DNA from: Hyaloscypha bicolor E
Lineage: Eukaryota > Ascomycota > Leotiomycetes > Helotiales > Hyaloscyphaceae
Assembly: GCF_002865645.1 (NCBI RefSeq)
Contig: NW_020194551.1
Coordinates: 406,877-470,876, forward strand
DNA: 64,000 nt
Direction: 5' to 3'
Below are positions 22,399 to 37,300 of this stretch, in pieces; within the stretch, counting starts at the first letter, position 1; each line of letters starts with the position of its first letter. Made by a program: the position numbers and the translations under genes. Under the pieces are notes generated by a model. That model saw nothing but the letters and a program-made list of their open reading frames with translations. It had not been told where the DNA came from and searched no databases.

Positions 22399-22480
22399 CT
22401 ACTGAGGCCATTAGCGGGCTAGCGGACAAATCCGAGAAGCGAAAAGTGATTTTCTGATTTTCTGATTTTCTGATTTTCGC
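22399..22480 (-). repeat. Terminal motif copy, left outer end
   Basis: CTACTGAGGCC, then AGCGGACAAATCCGAGAAGC, GAAAAGTGATTTTC and four CTGATTTT-type units. It is the exact inverse of 40140-40220 apart from the edges and shows no sign of RIP. Confidence 0.85.
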
Positions 22481-22546
22481 ACCCACCCTCCTATACCTTA
22501 CTAAAAAAAAAAAAGTACAGTATATACGCCTTATTCTCGACTACTC

Positions 22547-23374
22547 CTAACCCCCCCTTAGCTTATATAGTCCGTAAGGCAAATCCCATAGATTATGAGA
22601 TATATCTCTATCTCCCTTACTCTCTATATCCTCTATATTACCTATATTACTCGAATTATCTATATTTCCTTTATCTCCTTCTCCTCTAGTATCCTTATTC
22701 TCCTCTACTATAACCTCCTTCCCTATTATCTTCTGACCTTATATCTGTTTTTATACTCGCTTTCTATATTTTATAGGCGATTAAGGCTTTAGTATAAAGG
22801 GTTTTATAGATACGGAGCAAGGCTTTCCAGACTTGGTAGGATTAGTATTAAATTAATAGAAAGTATAGACTTTACTATTATTATTATATCTATAATTTAT
22901 ATAAGTATTATTAAATTCGCCTTTTATAACTATATAGTATTTAAAAGAATTTCTCGGTCTCTTCTTATTACTATAAGTAATATAAGCTTAAGAGAATTCG
23001 GTTCTATAAGTATATACTAAGCTTATCTCTAGATTTACCTTACTTTTCTCTAATTCCTTTAGCTTCTTACCCTAGTATAGCTTTATCTCTCTAACTTTAG
23101 CCTTATTATTAATTTGCTTTATTACTTTAGTAATATTATCGGGTAATATAAGAAAATTAAAGTATTATTATAGAGAAAAAAGAAGAAGTTATATATAAAG
23201 AGGAGATTAAGAAATAGAGAAGTTTATTAGTTAAATATATTAATAGAAAAGAATATTATAAACTAAGTCTGAATTATTAGAGAATATATTATAAATATTA
23301 TCTTTCTACTTATTTATAGCTTTATTACTTTTTCTATTACTTTTGCCTTTACTAAAACCACTACCTAAAGCCAT
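22547..23374 (-). pseudogene. Mirror copy of the degraded element ORF
   Basis: Reverse-complement counterpart of the frame at 39245-40072, with transition differences and further stops. See that entry for the protein features. Confidence 0.5.
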
Positions 23375-26300
23375 ATTTAATATGTCTTTAATAAAGGAAA
23401 GCTTTAATAATAGTATTATATATTGGAATTAAAGTTATTTTTAGAAGAAGATTAAGGTTAAGATTAAGGCTAAAGTTAAAGCTAGTATAGCTATATCTTT
23501 ATTATTTACTTTTAAGATATAAAGATATATATTTAATATAATTATTTAAATCCGAATAAATTTATAATAAATAATACCTGAAAATAGAAATATTAGTACT
23601 TAATAACCCTAGGTTAAGTATATTTAAATATTAAAAAAATTATAATTTTAGGTATTATAGTTATAAAAATAAAAATATAAATATTCTTTCTCTTACTAAT
23701 TCGTAAAAGCTAAGATATACTAATAATAATTAAACTATACTCGACCCGTATAGTTAGCTAATTTACTTTACTAATTATAAATAATTTAAGGTAATTTAAA
23801 TCTCCTTAAATCTCTATATATAGCTTATTATATAAACTTCTATATTTCTATATTTAGTAATACTATAATTATAATTTTTAGATAAGAAAAATTCCCTTAT
23901 TCTAGTATATATAATTATATTTATTTCTTATTTTTCAAATATATAATTATTAAATTAGAAAAGCTTAAGAATTCTAAGTAATACTTTCTCCTAAGAAATA
24001 TATATTCTTAATAAATAATAAAAGTAAATATAGAATTATATAATAATATAATTACCTCGTACTAGTAACTTTATTTTCTATAAAACTATAACTCTATTTT
24101 ATCTTTATTCCAAAACCTCTATTCTTCTTCTATATTTTTTTAATTTTACTATTAATACTAAGAGCTTCTATTCTTTACTAATACCTTCTCTATTAATACC
24201 TTTATTAATACCTTTATTAATATTTCTATTAATACCAAGAGCTAGTATCTAACTACCTTATAACCTTTCTTTCCTCTTCCTTACTCCTCCTTATTTCTCC
24301 TCCTTACTTCTTTTCCGAACCCCTTTTCCAAACTTCTCTTTCTTTAATACTTCTTCTATTAATATTAAGAGCTAGTATCTGACTACTTTATAACCTTCCT
24401 CTTCTCCTCCAAATCTCTCCAAACCCCTCCTCCAAATTCCTCCTCCTTTAATACTTCTACTAATAATACTAAAAGCTAATACCTAACTACTACTTCCGGG
24501 TTACTTTTATCCAGAATTCCTATACTATAAGTCTTTAACCTACTTGCTCCTTAGAAAGCTAAATTTTAGATCCCTTCTTTCCTTCTCTAATATCTCCTTC
24601 TTTTCTTTTCTAATACCTTTTATACCTTTAGGCCCTTTAGGAATACCTTCTCTTAAACTTCCAAAAAAGAAACTAACTCCTATTTAGATTCCTCCGAACT
24701 TTAATACCTCCTCCCTTCTTTTAATACTTATAAAAGCCTTTAGGCCACTACTAAGTACCCTAATTCTTTATCTTAGAATATATACTAACTTATTCTTATA
24801 GGAAATAGCCTTTCTCTCTCTAATCTTAACTTTTTTAATATATACTTCTTGCCTTTAGGCTATTTAGATATCTTCCCGTTTACTTTTACGAAATATATAC
24901 TAACTTACTTTTTAGTTCCCCTTACCTTACCTTTCCTTTAATATTACTATATATATATCTAGTTAGTACTAGTTCTTATAACCCATAATTAGGCTTTTTA
25001 TTTATTAAATATCCGGGTATTTTATTTTACTTTTACTTTATATATTTTATTTTATATACTTTACTTTTCTTTTATTATAGGTTAGGACTCAAATAGTATT
25101 TACTTTAAGTATTTATATTCTCGGGTATATAAAACTCTTATAGATCTTTTGGGATTATAAACCAGCCTATTTTAGTTCGGGAAAGCTTTCTTAAGAGTAT
25201 TTCAGGAGTTATAATATTTACTATAACCCTTCCTAAAAATTAATATAATATGAGTATTTCTGGTCTATTCTTTTTCTATAGAGTAAACTATTACCCTAAG
25301 TTTATATAAAAGTCCTAATTATTTCTCGAGTTAAAATATAGACACTTCTTATTCCTATTAAATTAGGTATAAAGGATAATAGGTGCCTTTGGGCTAGACT
25401 ATAGTACTAGTTAAGTACTAAGATTCCCTATACCTATCTTATAAACTTATAGTTCGAGATATATTATATTTAATAGGGCTTCTATATCTAATTACTTTAT
25501 ACTATAATAAAATATCTTAGTATTATAATTAGGGAAGTTCTACTTTATAATCTTATCTACTACTTATAGATTTTCTAGCTAATAAGTCTTAGCTAATAGC
25601 TAAGAAACTTATTAGCTACTTTATCTAAAGCCTCTAGAAGCGGGAAATTACCTTAATAAAGACTTAGTATTAAAAATAGGTTTAACTAATTAATCTAAAT
25701 AAGGAGTTTATAGCAAGAGTCTCTATATATAGATAATTCCATATAATAAACTCAAGTCCCTGTCCCTAGTTATATAAATAAGCCATATAAGAAACTCTTT
25801 CTGGCCTATTAGAGTAGTTCCTATCCCTAGTTATACGAGTTATAATATATAATAAACTCAAACTTTTCTTAGATTATCTTTAGAAGAATTAATAAGCTTT
25901 TCTAGATAAACTTATTAAAGCCTTGGTTTTTAAAGGTATTAGTCTAGCCTTCTTACTCCTTTCTTAGGTAATAGTTCGGCTCTCAGGAATTATATATAAA
26001 TATCGGAATAAATAAAGAGATATACTATATATACTTTCTAGATAGATTAGGATAGAACCTATAGAATTCCCGTAATATTTTTATTAAATCTATAGTACTA
26101 GCTAGCAAAAACTTTAATAACCTTAATAAGACTTAAATTACGAGTCCGGCCCTCAGATTTCCCGCTTAACTTAAAGATTAAATAGTTTATAATAAGTTAC
26201 CTATTATAGAACATATTATACTCTTTTCCCAAAAAGTACTAGATACTAGTAATAGTCCGGAAGCCCCAAAGCCCTTAAGACTCTTTATAAGTTTCGGGCT

Positions 26301-29300
26301 TTGGGGCTTTTCTATAACTAGCTAATTATATAAAGTTATATAACTATATAGGTCTAGTATTAATATAAAGTAATTAGTAACTTTATATATAGATATAGTA
26401 TGGTTTTTAGTATAGCTAGTCTAATATATTATATATCTATATATAAATACCTATAATTTCATTATTATAATATAATATATCCTTAATATATCCTTAATAT
26501 AAAAATCCCTTTATAACCCTAGACTTTTAGGAGCCTCCTTTATATTAAAGGCAGAATATATAATACTATTTAGATATTAAACTTAAAAGATAAAGAATTA
26601 TAAAGGCCCTAATAATTATAAGACTTTATAAACTTAGGTAAATTTAAGTATTATAAAAGCATTAAATTTAGTAGCCTAACTTTTAAATTATATAAGAACT
26701 AATTAAAGAGTATTACTTTAAAGTATTAATTATAAATTCCAAGTATATATATATCTATAAGGAAATAAGACCTAAAATAGTACTAAGCTAATTATAAGAT
26801 ATAGGAAAAAGCATATTAGATATTAGGCCCATTTTTTCTTAATTATCTTAACCTCGGCAGATATTTATATATAATTTATTAGACCTTATATAATAGGTTT
26901 ACTTAGGAGAAGTAAGATTAATTAGCCTGGGAAGTTTAATAATAATAGTTAGACTTCCGTCCGGGGTAATAGGCAAAGTACTAGTAATAGTCCGGGTATC
27001 TTAGGTTTTACTTATAAAGCTAAAGATATTATATCTATTAATTCTCTATATCTAATAAGAAAGAGAAATAGTATATTTATATTTCTAATATATCCGTTAC
27101 TATAGAATAATACTTATATAGTCTATAAGATTAACTATAGTTCCCTTTACTAGAGAAAAGAATAGTAAAATTAAAGAAAGATCTAATAGCCTATTACTAT
27201 TATTATTATTATTACTATTAGAATTAGCTTTAGTAGTACTTTTAGTAGTACTTTCTATATTATCTTATGGCTTCTAGAGATTAGTAAATAGAGAAGAATC
27301 CTAATATATATAAGTTAATTAAACCTAAAAACAAAAAAGGGTCTATAGAAGAAATAAAGAATAGGAGCCAGAATTAAAGAAAAGAATTATATATATACCT
27401 TTATTTACCTACTAGTTTATTAGATTTCTCCTTATTCTTAAAGTCTTATACCTATACTAGCAGGTAATACTTTTCTGGGCTCTCTAGGCCTCCTTAGTCT
27501 ATTATTTAATCTCCTCAAGTTATTATACTTTCTAAGTATTTTCTAGCTCTTTATAAGTAACTTTAAAATAAAGATCTTTATATAGAGTCTTCTTCTAAGC
27601 ATTTTCTAGCTCTTTATAAGTAATTTTAAAACAGATATCTTTATATAAAGTCTTATTCTAGTATAAAATAAGGAAAATTATCCAGATACTTTTAGGGCCC
27701 AGATATATATTATAGTAGGAAAGATTAAAGATAGTTTAAATAGAACCTAGTAAGACTATAAGTTCCTGGGCTCTTTTACTATTAGAACTAGTATAAAATA
27801 CTAGTTTATTTATATTATTAATAAATTAATAATAGCAGATAGGTCTACTAATACGGAGAGAGAAGTAAGGAAGTAGCTACTAAGAAACTATATTAGAAAG
27901 AATAGAAAAGACTCGATTATTTATTTTAAATTAAAAGCCACCTATTAAAAAACATCTATTAGAATTTATATAGAGAATCTAGTAAAAGAAATAAGAGAAA
28001 ACTTATTACTAACTTCTTTAGAAAGTTAGATAGTTCTTTACTTAGCTCTCTAATTCTTTATATTATTAAATACCTATTTATAAAGAACTAGCTATAAAAC
28101 CACGGTTTATAATTCCATAAGACTAGATCCGGCCATATTTTAATTTATAAGACCTTAAAGGGCTCTAGATAGCCTATTACTAGTATAAGAAGCTATGGCC
28201 TAGGTAATAGCCTAAGTAACTCTTGTATTTATAACCTATTAAGCTTATATAGTAATATAAGTATTACTAGAAAAATAGTTAGGTCAAGTAATATAGCTTA
28301 TAGTAAAAGGAAATATAGAAGGAAGTAATTATAGGGCTATTAGAGCAAGAGGAGCCTGGGATAGAGCAGAACTAGTACCTGGTAGCTATATAGTAATAGT
28401 AACTAGAGGAATAGGTATAGTAGATATTCCTAGAAGAAAAGATATAGAATAAGAATATTAAGAAAAGCTAGGGATCTAAAGTATTCCAGGTATAAAGAGA
28501 AAGGCAGATATAAACAGAATTCCAGAGCTATAAGGTTTAAGTCTACTAGTATTACTACTTTAGATAAATAAAGTAGTAGCCTCTATATTATATTTATTAT
28601 TAGTAAATTAATAGAACTCATAATATTAGATATTATTATACTAGTATTTGGCTATAGGATATATAATATTAGAGCAAGTTTTAAGAAATAGTAATACTAT
28701 TTTAAGAGATAAGAATTTAAAGATATAGAATATTTATATAGTAAATAAACTTAATAATTCTATTAGTATTACTCTTAAAAATAAAAATAAAATTTCGAAA
28801 ATAATATATTTAATAATAAATAATACCTATTTTAATATACCTAGTTATTTCATAACCGGCTTATTTAATTACCCTATATTATTAGGAGTATTACTAATAA
28901 AGGGCTATTCCTGGGTAAAGTCCTAGATTATTAGGAACTATATAGGTATTTTTCCGGCCTATATATTATTTATATATTCTATATTTATTAGGATAACTTA
29001 TTTAAGGATCCTATTTCGTATAATAATAGTATTATATTTACTAGTTAGCTTCTCGGACTCTCCTAATATTAGCAGCTGCCCTGAGGCTATATATATCCGG
29101 ACTATATATTAGAGTTAGTAGTAAGCTTAAATATATAATCGGTTACCATTTCTATTAGTATCTCCTATATAAATATTAGCCATATTTATACTATAAGATA
29201 TAAGCTTCTAATAATACTACTCTAGTATTTCTCTTGGCAGAAACTCATTAATATCTATATTAGTATATAAGTAAACTATCTATATAGAGCTATATAAGGT

Positions 29301-31239
29301 TATATTACTTATTCCAAACTAAGTAATTATTAAGGATTATATTATAAAGCTCTATATCTATAGGGTAATCCTAGTACTATATCTCGCCTAGGGGCCTTAT
29401 ATATAGTCTAAATAGCTTGCCGGCTACTATATTAGGCCTAGATTTGTCTTTTCTAATCCTATAAATATTTTATAAGTTCGCAAATCTATATATCTTGTTT
29501 TGGATCCGCTATATATAAAGTACTAGTAAAGTAATCCGGTTCTATAAGTATTAGTAATTATAATTCCCGGTATAAGCCAGTTTCTAAAAATAGTTCTATA
29601 TATACTAATTAGAATTAGTTATATAATCTAGTACTATAATACTAGACCTAATAGCCTTAATAAAAAGCAGTATAATTATTAGTACCTAATATTCTCTCTT
29701 AATAATAGAAAGAATAAAAGGCAAATATAGAGAAACGGAATTACTTATATATTACTAATATAGCTAGCTCTTCTAAAGCTCTTATTACCAGGATTTAACC
29801 TGCTAATTCTCGGTGCTTTTCCTAGAAATAAAGTAGTTCTTTATATATATAACTAATAGATTAGCTATCTATAAGAATATAAAGTATACTTTAATAATAA
29901 GGGGGAATTTAGAGCTTTAATTAGCCCTAAAGAAGTAAGAGTAATAGCCTATTTAAATATAAATCTGAAGATATTACTATATAACTAAATAGGTAATCTA
30001 ATTAGAGATTCTAATATATATCTAGATAATATTATATAAATAAGTATTAATATAAGTATATATCTTAATCCCAAATAATAATAGCTTATTATATCTATTA
30101 ATTAACTAAATCCAGTCTGGCCCAGATATAATATATTCTCTTTTCTTGAACTATATCTATTATATTTATAGTATAATTACCTCGGGATCCAGGAGTCATA
30201 ATATTATATATAAGCTCTCTTTATAAATAATAAAATATATTAGTAAATAAGGCCCTAATCTTCTAAGCTAGGGCAAAATAGTAAAGTATAGAAAGACTAA
30301 CCGGATTACTAGTAAACCTTATTAATAGAAGTATATATATAAATACTACTATTTATAACCTATAATCCGCCTATTATTTAGCTTACTCTATAATATTATA
30401 AATAGTTACTTGTCTACTACTTACCTATCTATTATAGTTATATAGTAAATAAGACTAAGCTTCTTATATATATAAATAACTCTAGTAATTAAAGCTATAT
30501 AACTATAATCCTCAAGATCCTTAAGTATTTCCTTATTTATATCTCCCAGATAATACAGAATTATAATCTATATATAAAGGAAAGATATATTTACTATTTA
30601 AATATATATTTAGATATTCTATTCTTATAGTTACTATTAGACTATATATAAATTAACTGAGATTTCATATAAATCTTTTAATCTATTTGTAATTTCTTTT
30701 TAATTAATATTTATACAAGCCTATTTAGTAATAGCTTTATAATATAGTAATAGATTTATTAAAAGTTATAGTATTATTTTAATAAAATCCACTAAGTTAT
30801 TTTAATAGAAATTAAGTTCAGGATATACTTTACTATTATAATATACTTTCTAGTAATATAAATACTAAAAAACTCGAGTAATATTACCCTTATATAATTT
30901 TATTAATTAATTACTAAAAAAAAGTAATTAGCCAGCTTCTTAGTTATTTTAATAGTTTAATTTTCTTATTTCTAATCTCGGGAATATTAAGGAAGTTATT
31001 AGACCCTATTAATAGCATTATCCTAGAAGGGCTTATAGCCTATAGTTACCTAATTATAGTAATTTATAATAAATACTTAATTTTATATTATATTACCTGG
31101 CCCAATTTTAACACGATTTCATATGGTAATATAGGCTCTCACTTTATTAATTAGACAAGCAAGCAGCCTTACTATTATTGTATTATCCAAGCCAAAAGTC
31201 ACGTATAAGTACTATATCCCTAATTAGGAATTCTGCCTT

Positions 31240-31379
31240 AGAGAGGAGAGGGAGGGGGGGGGGAAGGGGATATATAAAACACTAATATAAAAATCAGAAA
31301 ATTAGAAAATTACTTTTTGCTTCTCGGATTTATTCACTAGCTAGCTATAGGCCTTAGTACCCCCCCCCCCCTCCTTCCC
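31240..31379. other. 140-bp spacer at the palindrome centre
   Basis: The centre of symmetry (31,309.5) falls here but the spacer is not itself palindromic. It is bounded by a poly-G run on the left (about 31,245-31,263) and a poly-C run on the right (about 31,360-31,371). Between them is a mutated copy of the terminal motif (31,290-31,358): AAAATCAGAAAATTAGAAAA, then CTTCTCGGATTTATTCACTAG. Confidence 0.75.
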
Positions 31380-34300
31380 AAGGCAGAATTCCTAATTAGG
31401 GGTATAGCACCCACACGTGACTTTCGGCTTGGATAATGCAATAATAGTAAGGCTACTTGCTTATCTAATTAATAAAGTAAGAGCCCATACTACTACATGA
31501 AATTATACTAAAATTAGACCAGGTAATATAATATAAAATTAAGTATTTATTATAAATTACTATAGTTAGGTAACTATAGGCTATAAGCCCTTCTAGGATA
31601 ATACTATTAATAGGATCTAATAACTTCCTTAATATTTCCGAGATTAGAAATAAGAAAATTAAATTATTAAAATAACTAAGAAGCTAGCTAATTACTTTTT
31701 TTTAGTAATTAATTAATAAAATTATATAGGGGTAATATTACTCGAGTTTTTTAGTACTTATATTACTAGAAAATATATTATAATAGTAAAACGTATCCTG
31801 AACTTAATCCCTATTAAAATAACTTAGTAAATTTTATTAAAATAATACTATAACTTTTAATAAATCTATTACTATATTATAAAACTATTACTAAATAGGC
31901 TCATATAAATATTAATTAAAAAGAAATTATAAATAGATTAAAAGATTTATATAAAATCTTAGTTAATCCATATATAGTCTAATAGTAACTATAAGAATAG
32001 AATATCCAAATATATATTTAAATAGTAAATATATCTTTCCTTTATATATAGATTATAATCCTGTATTATCTGAGAAATATAGATAAGGAAATACTTAAGG
32101 ATCTTAAGAATTATAGTTATATAGCTTTAATTACTAGAGTTATTCATATATATAAGAAGCTTAGTCTTATTTGCTATATAACTATAATAAATAGGCAAGT
32201 AGTAAACAAATAACTATTTATAATACTATAAAGTAAGCTAAATAATAGGCGAGTTATAGGTTATAAATAGCGGTATTTATATATATACTTCCGTTAATAA
32301 GGTTTACTAGTAACCCGGTTAGTCTTTTTATACTTTACTATTTCGCCCTAGCTTAGAAGATTAGGGCCTTATTTACTAATATATTTTATTATTTATAGGG
32401 AGAGCTTATATATAATATTATAACTCCTGAATCCCGAGGTAATTATACTATAAATATAACGGATATAATCCAAGAAAAAAGAATATATTATACCTGGGCC
32501 GAACTAGATTTAGTTAATTAATAGATATAATAAGCTATTACTATTTGGGATCGAGATATATACTTATATTAATACTTATTTATATAATATTATTTGGGTA
32601 TATATTAGAATCTCTAATCGGATTACCTATTTAGTTATATAGTAATATTTTCAGATTTATATTTAAATAGGCTACTGCCCTTACTTCTTTAGGGCTAATT
32701 AAGGCTCTAAACTTTCCCTTATTACTAAAGTATACTTTATATTCTTATAAATAGCTAATCTATTAGTTATATATATAAAGAATTACTTTATTTCTGGGAA
32801 AAGTACCGAGAATTAGCAGGTTAAATCCTAGTAATAAGAGTTTTAGAAGAGCTAGCTATACTAGTAATATATAAATAATTCCGTTTCCCTATATCTGCCT
32901 CTTATTCTTTCTATTATTAGGAGAGAATATCGGGTACTAATAATTATACCGCTTTTTATTAAGGCTATTAGGTCTAGTATTATAATACCGGATTATATAA
33001 CTAATTCTAATTAGTATATATAGAACTATTTTTAGGAACTAGCTTATACTAGGGGTTATAATTACTAATACTTATAGGACCGGATTACTCTACTAGTACT
33101 TTATATATAGTAGATCCAAAACGAGATATATAAATTTACGGACTTATGAAATATCTATAGAATTAGAAAAGATAGATCTAGGCCTAATATAATAGCTAGT
33201 AAGCTATTTAGACTATATATAAGGCCCTTAGGCAAAGTATAATACTAGGGTCACCCTATAAATATAGAGCTTTATAATATAATCCTTAATAATTACTTAG
33301 TTTAAAATAAGTAATATAACCTTATATAGCTCTATATAAATAGTTTACTTATATACTAATATAGATATTAATGAGTTTCTATCAAGAGAAATACTAGAAT
33401 AGTATTATTAGAAGCTTATATCTTATAATATAAATATAGCTAATATTTATATAAGAAATACTAATAGAAACGGCAACCGACTATATATTTAAGCTTACTA
33501 CTAGCTCTAATATATAGTCCGGGTATATATAGCCTCAGGGTAGCTACCGATATTAGGAAAGTCCGAGAAGCCAACTAGTAAATATAATACCGCTATTATA
33601 TAGAATAGGATTCTTAAGTAAGTTATTCTAATAAATATAGAATATATAAATAATATATAGGCTAGAAGAATACCCGTATAGTTCCTAATAATCCAGGACT
33701 TTACCTAGAAATGGCCCTTTATTAGTAATACTCCTAATAATATAGGGTAATTAAATAAACCGGTTATAGAATAACTAGATATATTAAGATAGGTATTATT
33801 TATTATTAAATATATTATTTTCGAAACCTCCTTTTTACTTTTAAGAGTAATACTAATAGAATTATTAAGTTTATTTACTATATAAATATTCTATATCCTT
33901 AAATTCTTATCTCTTAAAATAGTACTACCATTTCTTAAAACCTGCCCTAATACTATATATCCTATAGCCAAATACTAGTATAATAATATCTAATATTACG
34001 AATTCTATTAATCTACTAATAATAAATATAATATAGAGGCTACTACTTTACTTACCTAAAGTAGTAATACTAGTAGACTTAAACCTTATAGCTCTGGAAT
34101 TCTGTCTATATTTGCCTCTCTCTTTATACCTGAAATACTTTAGATCCCTAGCTCTTTTTAGTATCCTTATTCCGTATCTTTTTTTCTAGGAATATCTACT
34201 ATACCTATTCTTCTAGTTACTATTACTATATAGCCGCCAGGTACTAGTTCTGCTCTATCCCAGGCTTCTCCTACTCTAATAGTCCTATAATTACTTCCTT

Positions 34301-37300
34301 TTATATTCCCTTTTACTATAAGCCATATTACTTGACCTAACTACTTTTCTAATAGTACTTATACTATTATATAAGCTTAATAGGCTATAAATACGAGAGT
34401 TACTCAGGCTACTACCCAGGCTATAGCTCCTTATACTAGTAATAGGCTACCTAGAGCCCTTTAAGGTCTTATAAATCAAAATGTGGCCGGATCTAGTCTT
34501 ATGGAATTACAAACCATAGTTTTATAGCTAGTTCTCTATAAGTAAGCATTTAATAATATAAAGAATTAGAGAGCTAAGTAAAGAACTATCTAACTTTCTA
34601 AAGAAGTCAGTAGTAAGTTTTCTCCTATTTCTTTTACTAGATTCTCTATACGAATTCTAATAGATATTTTTTAATAAGTAGCTTTTAATTTAAAATAAAT
34701 AATCAAGTCTTTTCTATTCTTTCCAATATAGTTTCTTAGTAACTACTTCCTTACTTCTCTCTCCGTATTAGCAGACCTATCTACTATTATTAATTTATTA
34801 ATAATATAAATAAACTAGTATTCTATACTAGTTCTAATAATAAAAGAGCCCAGGAACTTATGGTCTTACCAGGTTCTATTTAAACTATCTTTAATCTTTC
34901 CTGCTATAATATATATCTGGGCCCTAAGGATATCTGGATAATTTTCCTTATTTTATACTAGGATAAGACTTTATATAAAGATATCTGTCTTAAAATTACT
35001 TATAAAGAGCTAGAAAATACTCAGAAAAAGACTTTATATAAAGATCTCTATCTTAAAGTTACTTATAAAAAACTAGAAAATACTTAGAAAGTATAGTAAT
35101 TTAAGGAGATTAAATAATAGACTAAGGAGGCCCAGAGAGCCCAGAAAAGTATTACTCGCTAGTATAGATATGAGACTTTAAGAATAAGAAGGAATCTAAT
35201 AAACTAGTAGGTAAATAAAGGCATATATATAATTCTTTCCTTTAATTCTGGCTTCTATTCTTTATTTCTTCTATAGACCCTTTTTTATTTTTAGATTTAA
35301 TTAACTTATATATACCAGGATTCTTCTCTATTTACTAATCTCTAGGAGCTATAAGATAATACGGAAAGTATTACTAAAAGTATTACTAAAGCTAATCCTA
35401 ATAGTAATAATAATAATAATAATAATAGGCTATTAGATCCTCCTTTAATTTTATTATCCTCTTCTCTAGTAAAGGGAACTATAGTTAATCTCATAGACCA
35501 TATAAGTATTACTTTATAATAACGAGTATATTAGAGGTATAAATATACTATTTCTTTTTCTTATTAGATATAGAGAATTAATAGGTATAATATCTTTAGC
35601 TTTATAAATAAAACCCAAAGTACCCGGGCTACTACTAGTACTTTGCCTATTATTCCGGACGGAAGTTTAACTATTATTATTAAACTTCCCAGGCTAATTA
35701 ACCTTACTTCTCCTGAGTAAACCTATTATATAAGGTCTAATAAATTATATATAAATATCTGCTAAGGTTAAGATAATTAAGAAAAAATAAGCCTAATATC
35801 TAATATGCTTTTTCCTATATTTTATAATTAGCTTAGTACTATTTTAGGTCTTATTTCCTTATAAATATATATATATTTGGAATTTATAATTAATACTTTA
35901 AAGTAATACTCTTTAATTAGTTTTTATATAATTTAAAAATTAGGCTACTAAATTTAATACTTTTATAATACTTAAATTTACCCAAGTTTATAAAGTCTTA
36001 TAATTATTAGGGCCTTTATAATTCTTTACCTTTTGAGTTTAATACCTAAATAGTATTATATACTCTGCCTTTAGTATAAAGGAGGCTCCTAAAAGTCTAG
36101 GATTATAAAGAGATTTTTATATTAAGGATATATTAAGGATATATTATATTATAATAATAAAATTATAGGTATTTATATATAAATATATAATATATTAAAC
36201 TAGCTATACTAAAAACCATACTATATCTATATATAAAGTTACTAATTACTTTATATTAATACCAGACCTATATAGTTATATAACTTTATATAATTAGCTA
36301 GCTATAGAAAAGCCCCAAAGCCCGAAACTTATAAAGAGTCTCAAGGGCTTTAGGGCTTCCGGATTATTACTAGTATCCGGTACTCTTTAGGAAAAGAATA
36401 TAATATATTCTATAATAGGTAACCTATTATAAACTACTTAACCTTTAAGTTAAGCAGGAAATCTAAGAGCCAGGCTCGTAATTTAAGTCTTATTAAGGTT
36501 ATTAAAGTCTTTACTAGCTAGTACTATAAATTTAATAAAAATATTATAGAAATCCTATAAGTTCTATTCTAATCTATCTAGAAAATATATATAATATATC
36601 TCCTTATTTATTCCAATATTTATATATAATTCCTAAGAACTAAACTATTACCTAAGAAAGAAATAAGAAGGCTAGACTAATATCTTTAAAAACTAAGGCC
36701 TTAATAAGTCTATCTAGAAAAGCTTACTAATTCTTCCAAAAATAATCTAAGAAAAGTTTGAGTTTATTATATATTATAACTCATATAACCAGAGATAGAA
36801 ACTACTCTAATAAGCCAGAAAGAGTTTCTTATATAGCTTACTCATATAACTAGGGACAGGGACTTGAGTTTATTATATAAAATTACCCATATATAGAGAC
36901 TCCTGCTATAAACTCCTTATTTAGATTAATTAGTTAAACCTATTTTTAATACTAAGTCTTTATTAAGATAACTTCCTACTCCCAGAGGCTTTAGACAAAA
37001 TAGCTAATAAGTTTCTTAGCCATTAGCCAAGACTTATTAGCTAGAAAATCTATAAGTAATAAATAAGATTATAAAGCAGAACTCCCCTAACTATAATACC
37101 AAGACATTTTACTATAGTATAAAATAATTAGATATAGAAGCCCTATTAAATATAATATATCTCGAACTATAAGTTTATAAGATAAGTATAGGGAGTTTTA
37201 GTACTTAACTAGTACTATAGTCTAGCCCAAAAACACCTGCTATCCTTTATACCTAATTTAATAGGAATAAGAAGTACCTATACTTTAACTCAAAGAATAA

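Larger units (their letters stand above)
22399..31239 (-). mobile_element. Left arm of 17.8-kb palindrome, AT-rich repeat copy
   Basis: An 8,841-bp sequence whose inverted copy is 31380-40220. Outer edge: CTACTGAGGCCATTAGCGGG at 22399-22418. Inner edge: CCTAATTAGGAATTCTGCCTT at 31219-31239. Matched positions in the two arms sum to 62,619 at the outer edge, at a checkpoint at 25,391/37,228 and at the inner edge. The outermost 150 bp has normal GC; the rest is extremely AT-rich with stops in every frame, as expected after heavy RIP. It is drawn on the minus strand because the degraded ORF near its outer end reads that way. I cannot assign it to a transposon superfamily. Confidence 0.85.

Noticed and set aside
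22595..22792. 65-aa hydrophobic frame
   Set aside because: Chance frame in A/T-rich mutated repeat; Ile/Tyr/Leu composition follows from base content.
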